From the NCBI GenBank assembly GCA_016191715.1, contig JACPVN010000149.1, forward strand, positions 1 to 5,055: 5,055 bases of DNA, in the 5' to 3' direction. This document shows, piece after piece, positions 1 to 5,055 of this stretch. The position numbers and the translations under genes were made by a program. Every line of letters starts with the position of its first letter. Positions within the stretch are counted from its first letter, which is position 1. The notes below the pieces were generated by a model. It did no database searches and was not told the origin of the DNA. It worked only from the letters and a program-made list of their open reading frames with translations. The DNA comes from Ignavibacteriota bacterium (GTDB lineage: Bacteria; Bacteroidota; Ignavibacteria; UBA10030; SZUA-254).

Positions 1-14
1 ACGGTTTACCATTC

Positions 15-1100
15 TTATTTCAACAACCGTACGCACGAATCGAACACTGTATCAACATATAGATACTGCATACAATTGTTGGGGCAAGTCGGTGCGTAAA
101 AACAATCGCAGTCGAAATCCGGTTCAAGGATTTCACCGCGACCGTACAACTCAAACTCGTGCTTGTTGAAAATATTATTGAACAACACCATCTTCTTTTG
201 GAAACCGATAGCAAGGTGCATACCCATCGTTACAGCGGTGACAATCAAATCGCATTGCTTGATTTCATCCATGAACTTCGTCAAAGGAAAATGACCGAAA
301 TATAACGCTCCGCTTGATTTTTGCAAGCGAAGATTTTTCTCATGCTCTTGCTCGCCGCCGAGAAAAAGTGGAATATATCCTGTTTTCTTCAATCGTTTTG
401 CAAGAGTAATCCAGTTTTCATCAGCCCAGAGACGCGAAGTCCATCTTCCGCCGCATCCGGTGTTCAGTCCGACGATTTGTTTCTTTGCCGGAAGTTTCCA
501 CTCGAGTGCAGGAACATCAGGCATGATATACTCTTCATCGCTAAACTTGAAACCGCAAATCTCAAAAATTTCTTCCTGATAACATTTCGTGTTCGCCTGA
601 CTTACATCATCAAACACACCCGTGAGATATTTATACTCTGCCGCTTTGTTGATGGGAATACATTTTCCGTTTTTGAATGTGTATCCTTTTATGATGCGGG
701 CGTTGAGCAGTGAACAGAGAGCGCTGGCTTCGCGGTCTTTATCGAGATTATACACAATATCGAACGGCGTTGCCTGAAGGATGGCAAGAGTTTGCGGTGT
801 GAAGGTGAGGATAACATCAACCGTTTTCGGAATAACATCGGGAGAATACGTGAGCCACCAGATTTCGGCGTCCGGTTCGACATGCTTGAGTTTATGGAGC
901 AACGGCGTCGTACGAATGACGTCGCCGATTGCTCCTAACTTTATGATAAGAATTCGCTTTCCGACTTTATCGTAGTACTTGCACGAGTTTCCTTTTGCAT
1001 CAACACAATGAACACCATGTTGTTTGTGCGGTTTACACGGAACGTCTCCGCGAAAATGACGGCAATCCCGTTTCAATTCTGAATACAGAATCTTCTTCAT
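15..1100 (-). CDS. Glycosyltransferase family 9 (heptosyltransferase-fold) protein
   Basis: A 361-residue, apparently complete protein of the GT-B heptosyltransferase family (GT9), whose members transfer sugars from nucleotide-activated donors to LPS core or other surface-glycan acceptors on the cytoplasmic side. The first Rossmann half starts at residue 49 with ILIIKLGAIGDVIRTTPLL; D60 of GAIGD corresponds to the catalytic Asp of WaaC. The second half starts near residue 209 with GLNTGCGGRW, where R223 sits at the place of the WaaC donor-binding Lys. It continues through FLGG (246-249) and ends with the donor-site helix around TMGMHLA (291-297) and FNKHEFELYGRG (311-322). Two features are odd. 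The usual DTGxxH donor motif reads VTMGMH, and there are Cys/His clusters at the N-terminus (C13, H15, C22, H25, H28, H31, C32, C40) and C-terminus (C331, C333, C339, C343, C356). It is the second gene of an operon, 6 bases after the GT2 gene. No Shine-Dalgarno is visible before its ATG, so coupled translation is likely. The exact sugar cannot be told from sequence. Fold assignment is confident; substrate is not. Confidence 0.9.
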   Translation of the reverse strand: MKKILYSELKRDCRHFRGDVPCKPHKQHGVHCVDAKGNSCKYYDKVGKRILIIKLGAIGDVIRTTPLLHKLKHVEPDAEIWWLTYSPDVIPKTVDVILTFTPQTLAILQATPFDIVYNLDKDREASALCSLLNARIIKGYTFKNGKCIPINKAAEYKYLTGVFDDVSQANTKCYQEEIFEICGFKFSDEEYIMPDVPALEWKLPAKKQIVGLNTGCGGRWTSRLWADENWITLAKRLKKTGYIPLFLGGEQEHEKNLRLQKSSGALYFGHFPLTKFMDEIKQCDLIVTAVTMGMHLAIGFQKKMVLFNNIFNKHEFELYGRGEILEPDFDCDCFYAPTCPNNCMQYLYVDTVFDSCVRLLK

Positions 1101-1106
1101 CAGAAG

Positions 1107-2285
1107 TTATTTCCAAAATTCACTGATAGAATATTCGTCATCACCTTCAAGACGGGTTTTGGCAATCATCTCACCGAGTAAGCCGAGCGAGATAAACTGC
1201 ACACCGACGATTATCATCATCACACCGGCAAGAAAGAGTGGGCGATTACTCAAGGCCGTTCTTCCCGCAAACCATTCAAACACCAAATACAAACAGGTCA
1301 AAAACCCGGCGAGCGAAGAAACCGAACCCCAGAATCCGAACAAATGCAACGGACGTTGGATGTATCGCGTCGTGAACAATACCGTCAATAAATCGAGAAA
1401 TCCTTTCCAGAATCTTCCCATCCCGAACTTGGTTTTTCCGTATTTACGCGGCGAGTGTTTCACCTGAATTTCACCGACCTTGAATCCCTGCCAGTGTGCA
1501 AGCACGGGAATATACCGATGAAGTTCGCCATACACTTTCACCGACTTCACAACTTCTTTCCGGTACGCTTTCAATCCGCAATTGAAATCATGCAGTTTGA
1601 TATTCGTCATCAGTGAAGTGACGAAATTAAAAAACTTTGAAGGAATGGTTTTCGAAATCGGGTCTTTCCGTTTTCGCTTCCAGCCGGAAACCAAATCAAA
1701 TCCTTTTTTCAATTCATTGATGAGATTCGGAATTTCTGCCGGGTCGTCCTGCAAATCGGAATCCATTGTTACAACATAGTCGCCTTTTGCATGTTTGAAG
1801 CCGGCGGCAAGTGCGGCTGACTTTCCAAAATTTCTCCTGAAACGAATTATCTTGACCCGACGGTCTCTGTTTCGCAATTCATGAAGCACGCGGAGCGAAC
1901 CGTCTGTACTTCCGTCATCTACAAAAATAATTTCGTAACCGCCCCTTGAAAGTGCATCCCGTAACTTGTTGTATAATTCCCGAAGAGATTGCTCTTCGTT
2001 CAATAATGGAATAATGACACTTAGTTCTGTTTGCCCGCCATGTTGCTGCCTCTCATCTTGTATTCGTTCTTCCTGCCTCTCTTCACGATGTCGTTCTTCT
2101 CTTGGTTCCCGTTCATTCGATGGTCGCCCGTTTCTCATTGGTCTTCGATTATCTCTCCCCCTATCCCCTTGATTCCTCCGTTCTCTGAATCTCCGGTCCT
2201 GACTCTGTGGTCTCGGTTCCCGTTGCTCTCCGCCAGATTCCCGATTGTTGTTATTTGATTGTAATTCTTGATTTTGTTCGTTCAT
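1107..2285 (-). CDS. Polyprenyl-phosphate glycosyltransferase, family 2 (DPM1/GtrB-like), with disordered N-terminal extension
   Basis: A 392-residue membrane-anchored GT2 enzyme of the dolichol-phosphate-mannose synthase/GtrB type. Such enzymes transfer a sugar from a nucleotide donor to undecaprenyl phosphate at the inner face of the inner membrane. The GT-A catalytic domain runs from about residue 87 to 300. It begins ELSVIIPLLNEE (87-98), then has FVDDGSTDGS (121-130), the metal-binding DSD (175-177) within TMDSDLQDDP, and RFRRNFGKSAALAAGF (148-163). HRYIPVLAHWQGF (256-268) and HSPRKYGKTKFG (277-288) are typical of polyprenyl-phosphate transferases. Two membrane segments follow, at about 315-338 and 350-372, with a short polar tail. 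Residues 1-86 form an unusual extension rich in Arg, Glu, Gln and Asn, with no hydrophobic stretch. The start at 2285 is supported by AGGAG four bases upstream and a good promoter candidate just beyond; no in-frame ATG lies near the start of the catalytic domain. M50 is an alternative internal start without a well-placed SD. It is the first gene of the two-gene operon. The transferred sugar is unknown. Confidence 0.93.
   Translation of the reverse strand: MNEQNQELQSNNNNRESGGEQREPRPQSQDRRFRERRNQGDRGRDNRRPMRNGRPSNEREPREERHREERQEERIQDERQQHGGQTELSVIIPLLNEEQSLRELYNKLRDALSRGGYEIIFVDDGSTDGSLRVLHELRNRDRRVKIIRFRRNFGKSAALAAGFKHAKGDYVVTMDSDLQDDPAEIPNLINELKKGFDLVSGWKRKRKDPISKTIPSKFFNFVTSLMTNIKLHDFNCGLKAYRKEVVKSVKVYGELHRYIPVLAHWQGFKVGEIQVKHSPRKYGKTKFGMGRFWKGFLDLLTVLFTTRYIQRPLHLFGFWGSVSSLAGFLTCLYLVFEWFAGRTALSNRPLFLAGVMMIIVGVQFISLGLLGEMIAKTRLEGDDEYSISEFWK
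2028..2285 (-). other. Low-complexity Arg/Glu/Gln/Asn-rich segment encoding GT2 residues 1-86
   Basis: This part of the GT2 gene encodes a low-complexity, highly charged stretch. Residues 2-14 are rich in Asn and Gln, 15-57 carry many Arg, Gly and Asn (RERRNQGDRGRDNRRP-like), and 58-79 contain reiterated REER/QEER/QDER units that could form a charged helix. On the plus strand it reads as a pyrimidine-rich run. It precedes the catalytic domain with no signal peptide or recognisable fold. Its function is unknown; membrane-surface or nucleic-acid contact, or protein-protein tethering, are only possibilities. Confidence 0.8.
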
Positions 2286-2289
2286 TGAA

Positions 2290-2294
2290 CTCCT
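2290..2294 (-). promoter_or_regulatory. Ribosome binding site of the GT2 gene
   Basis: On the minus strand the sequence reads TAGGAGTTCA directly before the ATG, giving an AGGAG core four bases from the start codon. The spacing is short but workable, and this site favours the long form of the protein, with its disordered extension, over an internal start at M50. Confidence 0.65.
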
Positions 2295-2315
2295 AATTTG
2301 TTACATGTGAGTCCA

Positions 2316-2344
2316 ATAATACAATAAATTTCGCTTAGAATCAA
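2316..2344 (-). promoter_or_regulatory. Candidate promoter of the GT2-GT9 operon
   Basis: Read on the minus strand, TTGATT (2344-2339) is followed after exactly 17 bases by TATTAT (2321-2316), a sigma-70-like pair matching 4/6 and 5/6 of the consensus. The same stretch also reads TTTG, 20 bases, TATTATTG, which fits the Bacteroidetes -33/-7 pattern TTTG / TAnnTTTG with one mismatch. Transcription would start near 2309, leaving a leader of about 24 bases that contains the ribosome binding site. This is a by-eye prediction. Confidence 0.55.
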
Positions 2345-2363
2345 AGCACCACCGAATGATAGA

Positions 2364-2394
2364 TTTGACATATTCCAAATGATTTCTTAGTTTC
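2364..2394 (+). promoter_or_regulatory. Weak candidate promoter for the protease gene
   Basis: A perfect TTGACA lies at 2365-2370 (and TTTG at 2364-2367). The downstream element at the expected distance is poor: TAGTTT at 2388-2393 after 17 bases, or TTAGTTTC read as a degenerate TAnnTTTG. If used, transcription would start near 2400 and give a leader of about 145 bases containing the dyad at 2432-2447. No better plus-strand pair was found closer to the gene. Confidence 0.25.
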
Positions 2395-2431
2395 AAGTAA
2401 TGAGTCGAATCTACATAGTATTCTCTGAGCA

Positions 2432-2447
2432 TATTCGAAGTCGAATA
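2432..2447. promoter_or_regulatory. Perfect 7-bp dyad, candidate operator
   Basis: TATTCGA and TCGAATA form a perfect inverted repeat separated by two bases (AG). The right arm with its flank, AGTCGAAT (2439-2446), is repeated exactly at 2403-2410, 36 bases upstream in the same orientation. A short palindrome plus a spaced third half-site is typical of a dimeric regulator's binding site. With a two-base loop it is a poor hairpin, so a DNA-binding role is more likely than an RNA one. The cognate regulator is not in the window, and chance occurrence in AT-rich DNA cannot be excluded. Confidence 0.4.
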
Positions 2448-2533
2448 CAATCTGTTTTCAATATGATTTTGTCATGGAATACACTTTTTAGAGCAGTCTC
2501 AGTAATCCAAGTCCTCTACTACTATTTATCTTT

Positions 2534-2537
2534 AGGA
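2534..2537 (+). promoter_or_regulatory. Ribosome binding site of the protease gene
   Basis: AGGA lies seven bases before the ATG at 2545. An in-frame TAG at 2533-2535 overlaps this site, so the ATG at 2545 is the first possible start of the reading frame. Confidence 0.55.
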
Positions 2538-2544
2538 ATTTCAC

Positions 2545-2616
2545 ATGCGAGTATCTCGACTTAAAGTTTCATTTATTATTTTTTGTTTGATAACACTGCC
2601 AACATTTGTTCTTGCT
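2545..2616 (+). other. Signal peptide of the protease, Q-rule type
   Basis: The N-terminus has a basic n-region (R2, R5, K7), a hydrophobic core about 15 residues long and the cleavage motif VLA before Q25. C14 lies inside the core and is not a lipobox cysteine, so this is a signal peptidase I substrate. A glutamine directly after cleavage matches the Bacteroidetes Q-rule, in which the exposed Gln is cyclised to pyroglutamate. Confidence 0.85.
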
Positions 2617-5055
2617 CAGAAAACCTGGCTCGAACAATATTCAATTGATAAAGCAAATCAGTGGCAAAAAAACAGACTCATTGCAGAATCCATCGCAACA
2701 AAATTAAACATGCCGATTCGGCTTGAATATGAAGATGGAACGACGATGGAATTGCAACGGTTTGAAAATACCAGACCGGTATATTACATTACCGATAATA
2801 TTCGATCTGCAAAAACTATTTCCACAAACAAAGTGTGGCCCGGTGGAAGTACAGGATATGCTCTGACCGGCTCTACCGAAACCTTGGGTGAATGGGATGG
2901 CGGAGGAGTTCGAACAACTCATCAGGAATTTGGCGGGCGCGTTATTCAATCTCAGGGGACATCAAACCAACATTCAACGCACGTTGCCGGAACTATCATG
3001 GCTGCCGGTCTTGATACCAATGCAAAAGGAATGGCATATCAGGCACTCCTGAAAGAGTATGATTGGAACAACGATGAATCTGAAATGGCTGCCGCCGCGA
3101 ATGCCGGATTGAGAATATCGAACCATTCGTATGGTACTATCAATGGTTGGTATTTTGATTATTTTAATGACGCGAAGTGGGCTTGGTTTGGGGACACAAC
3201 TATTAGCAATGACGAAGATTATTCATTTGGTTATTATGATGCTGATGCACAATCATGGGATAACATTTCCTATAATGCACCATACTACTTAATCGTGAAC
3301 TCTGCAGGAAACGACCGTGGAGATGGACCAGGTTCAAGTGTTCAACATTGGGTAAATGTCAATGGGAACTGGTCGCTTGTTACCAGGTATCGTCCTTATG
3401 ATGGAGGACCAAATGGAAAGTATGATTGTATCAGCGGAACAAGTCTTGCGAAAAATGTTTTAAGCGTCGGGTCAATTAAAGATTTGACAAGCGGTTATAC
3501 AACACCGCCGTTTGTTCAAATGGAATCATATAGCGGATGGGGACCAACAGATGACGGGAGAATCAAACCCGATATCGTTGCAAACGGGCAATCTGTGTAT
3601 TCTGCTTCGAACTCCAGCAATACTGTGTATGCAAATCTTTCGGGTACTTCGATGGCTTCTCCCGCAGTAACAGGTTCTATCGGGCTGCTTCTTGAACAAC
3701 AACGACGTATGCACGGAACTACTCCTCTTCTTTCCTCCACACTGAAAGCAATTGTCATTAACTCGGCTGACGAAGCCGGTCCTAATCCCGGCCCCGATTA
3801 TGAATATGGTTGGGGATTATTAAATACTCCGCGCTCAGTTCAAACGATGAAACTCGATTCCATTGATGGTTACGAATCGCATATTCTCGAACGAATGCTT
3901 TACGAAGATTCAGTAATAACGATTCAAGTCGCTTCAAATGGAACAAGCCCGCTCCGTGCTACAATTTGTTGGACCGACCCGTCGTCATCACCGCTCGCAC
4001 CATCGCTTGATAATCCAATCACCATGCTGAAAAATGATATTGACCTGAGAATCACGAAAAATACTTCCGGTTCCGTTTCTTATCCATGGATACTTGATGG
4101 CGCGAATCCGACAACTGCTGCGACAGTTGGAGACAACATCAGAGATAATGTGGAACAAATCTATATTGCATCACCGTCGAAAGGGCTTTATACTCTGACC
4201 ATCAATCATAAAGGTGTGCTGACAAATGATTCTCAGAGAGTCTCGATTGTTGTCACCGGCAATTCTCACATCGGTCCTTTTGCTTACTTCCAATCAGACA
4301 CGGTAACCGTTTCAATTCTCCCGAACGATTCTTCAATCGTAACGTATCGGCTCTACAACAATGGTGATGATACACTGGAGTACAGCGCGAACGTTGTCAC
4401 AACTTCATGGTTAACACTCTCGAATGAAAACAATGGAATTATCTCTGATGATTCTGAATTCATTCAACTCAATGTTAATACGATGAACTTGAGCCAGTGG
4501 AGTACATACAATAGTTCGTTCACTATTACCACAAACGACCCGACACAGCCGACAAAAAATGTTTACGTTGTTTTAACCACATTGGGTCCTCTCATCTCTG
4601 CACCCCCCTCCTCAATTGTCATTGAAGCAGAAACGACAGAAGTAAAATTTGATACTCTTACACTCTCGAATAATGGATATTCTGATTTGAATTATCTCAT
4701 TACTTCCAATTCTTCTTTGATGAAAAACAACGGGGCAACATTTCCATCGTGGCTGACGTTAAGTTCTGATAACGGAACCCTTACACCGAATGAATCACTC
4801 GATGTAATTCTGACCTTTGACGCTACTGCTCAGGCAATTGGAAATTATTCGACGACACTTTCTTTTTCAAGTAATGATTCATTAACCGGAACGCGAACAA
4901 CTACGCTCGATTTTCACGTCGCAACAAGGAGAACGCTTTCCTTCGCTGTCGGAACGAGGTGGAATATTGTTTCCCTCCCCCTTACCACATTCACCTTCTC
5001 CAAGACCGCACTTTTCCCATCGGCGTCATCAGAGGCATTTTTGTATAATGCAGGA
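2545..5055 (+). CDS. Secreted subtilisin-like serine protease (S8), multi-domain, probable T9SS cargo; 3' end cut by window
   Basis: The open frame runs 837 codons to the window edge without a stop, so the protein is partial at its C-terminus. Residues 1-24 are a signal peptide (hydrophobic core about 8-22, cleavage after VLA, leaving Q25). Residues 25-95 form a short prodomain-like region with the PVYYITDN motif. The S8 catalytic domain covers about 97-432: Asp118 in EWDGGGVRTTHQEF, His143 in HSTHVAGT, oxyanion Asn256 in SAGND and nucleophile Ser369 in LSGTSMASPAV, so the triad is complete. Residues about 440-572 resemble the C-terminal beta-sandwich of KP-43-type subtilases (CWTDP at 475-479, LKNDIDL at 495-501, DNVEQ at 534-538). 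Two Ig-like beta repeats follow (about 573-677 and 678-793, each with WLTLS), then the start of a WNxVSxP...LFP module (798-837). It presumably acts outside the cell or on its surface, degrading proteins. A T9SS sorting domain is expected beyond the edge but is not seen. The gene is transcribed divergently from the glycosyltransferase operon. Confidence 0.93.
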   Translation, partial: MRVSRLKVSFIIFCLITLPTFVLAQKTWLEQYSIDKANQWQKNRLIAESIATKLNMPIRLEYEDGTTMELQRFENTRPVYYITDNIRSAKTISTNKVWPGGSTGYALTGSTETLGEWDGGGVRTTHQEFGGRVIQSQGTSNQHSTHVAGTIMAAGLDTNAKGMAYQALLKEYDWNNDESEMAAAANAGLRISNHSYGTINGWYFDYFNDAKWAWFGDTTISNDEDYSFGYYDADAQSWDNISYNAPYYLIVNSAGNDRGDGPGSSVQHWVNVNGNWSLVTRYRPYDGGPNGKYDCISGTSLAKNVLSVGSIKDLTSGYTTPPFVQMESYSGWGPTDDGRIKPDIVANGQSVYSASNSSNTVYANLSGTSMASPAVTGSIGLLLEQQRRMHGTTPLLSSTLKAIVINSADEAGPNPGPDYEYGWGLLNTPRSVQTMKLDSIDGYESHILERMLYEDSVITIQVASNGTSPLRATICWTDPSSSPLAPSLDNPITMLKNDIDLRITKNTSGSVSYPWILDGANPTTAATVGDNIRDNVEQIYIASPSKGLYTLTINHKGVLTNDSQRVSIVVTGNSHIGPFAYFQSDTVTVSILPNDSSIVTYRLYNNGDDTLEYSANVVTTSWLTLSNENNGIISDDSEFIQLNVNTMNLSQWSTYNSSFTITTNDPTQPTKNVYVVLTTLGPLISAPPSSIVIEAETTEVKFDTLTLSNNGYSDLNYLITSNSSLMKNNGATFPSWLTLSSDNGTLTPNESLDVILTFDATAQAIGNYSTTLSFSSNDSLTGTRTTTLDFHVATRRTLSFAVGTRWNIVSLPLTTFTFSKTALFPSASSEAFLYNAG
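4261..4923 (+). repeat. Two tandem Ig-like beta-sandwich repeats within the protease
   Basis: Residues about 573-677 and 678-793 share the same order of features: a strand with a polar 'LYNNGDDTLEY' or 'LSNNGYSDLNY' segment, then WLTLS (622-626 and 736-740) followed by N-G-I or N-G-T, then a strand ending in TTNDPTQPT or SSNDSLTGT. This is the pattern of BACON/HYDIN-like extracellular Ig-like repeats. Sequence identity is low, so it is an old protein-level repeat and not a DNA repeat. They probably act as spacers or binding modules. Confidence 0.7.

Noticed and set aside
321..713. A 130-codon plus-strand open frame opposite the GT9 gene
   Set aside because: It is antisense to a clearly conserved glycosyltransferase, its translation has no recognisable domain, and its composition looks like a reverse-frame shadow.
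1966..2258. Two overlapping plus-strand frames (68 and 75 codons) rich in Ser, Cys, Pro and Leu
   Set aside because: They are the reverse complement of the Arg/Glu-rich low-complexity part of GT2, which by itself produces long pyrimidine-rich open frames; no SD or domain supports them.
15..2285. The glycosyltransferase pair plus protease as a defence or novel secretion system
   Set aside because: The genes are divergently transcribed, each belongs to a common family with its own expected role, and no nuclease, toxin, sensor or mobile-element signal is present.
2356..2382. Tiny plus-strand reading frame of 8 codons in the intergenic region
   Set aside because: It is too short, lacks a ribosome binding site, and overlaps the candidate promoter TTGACA.
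2432..2447. Dyad considered as a transcription terminator
   Set aside because: It has a two-base loop, AT-rich arms and no following T-run, and it lies upstream of genes on both sides and not after one.
2469..2496. TTGTCA at 2469-2474 as the -35 of a closer protease promoter
   Set aside because: No -10 or TAnnTTTG-like element occurs 15-20 bases downstream; the sequence there is GAGCAGTC.
2527..2534. TATCTTTA as a Bacteroidetes-type -7 element
   Set aside because: It is only about 10 bases before the start codon, overlaps the ribosome binding site, and lacks a TTTG at the proper upstream distance.
3516..3758. Minus-strand frames of 80 and 62 codons inside the protease
   Set aside because: They lie opposite the catalytic-Ser region of the S8 domain, which is unmistakably coding on the plus strand.

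Overview
The window looks like a piece of chromosome from a Bacteroidota/FCB-group bacterium, most plausibly a member of the Ignavibacteria or a close relative. Four things point that way: a secreted subtilase of the type usually exported by the type IX secretion system (T9SS); a signal peptide whose predicted cleavage leaves an N-terminal glutamine (the Bacteroidetes 'Q-rule'); a promoter-like site that fits the Bacteroidetes TTTG / TAnnTTTG pattern; and the WNxVSxP...LFP module at the right edge, which I associate from memory with Ignavibacteria extracellular proteins. The taxonomic call is inference from protein style; there is no marker gene in the window.

Layout. Positions 15-2285 hold a two-gene operon on the minus strand. 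It is transcribed from a family 2 polyprenyl-phosphate glycosyltransferase (1107-2285) into a family 9 glycosyltransferase of the heptosyltransferase fold (15-1100), with a 6-base gap between the genes. Positions 2286-2544 are a 259-bp divergent intergenic region. It carries a good promoter candidate for the operon, a Shine-Dalgarno site for each flanking gene, a perfect 7-bp dyad with a repeated half-site, and a weak promoter candidate for the rightward gene. From 2545 to the right edge runs one long plus-strand gene. Its 837 visible codons encode a secreted multi-domain subtilisin-like protease, cut off by the end of the window before its expected C-terminal sorting domain.

How the genes relate. 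The two glycosyltransferases fit a surface-glycan or lipid-linked sugar pathway. The GT2 enzyme would load a sugar onto a polyprenyl phosphate at the inner membrane, and the GT9 enzyme would transfer a sugar from a nucleotide-activated donor to an acceptor on the cytoplasmic side. The protease is transcribed divergently and need not be functionally linked. A link through glycosylation or surface anchoring of T9SS cargo is possible, but nothing in the sequence demonstrates it.

I found no RNA genes, CRISPR arrays, insertion sequences, attachment sites or origins, and no clear sign of a new multi-gene system. The most unusual items are the roughly 86-residue Arg/Glu/Gln-rich disordered extension on the GT2 enzyme, the cysteine/histidine clusters at both ends of the GT9 enzyme together with its altered donor-site motif, and the dyad in the intergenic region.
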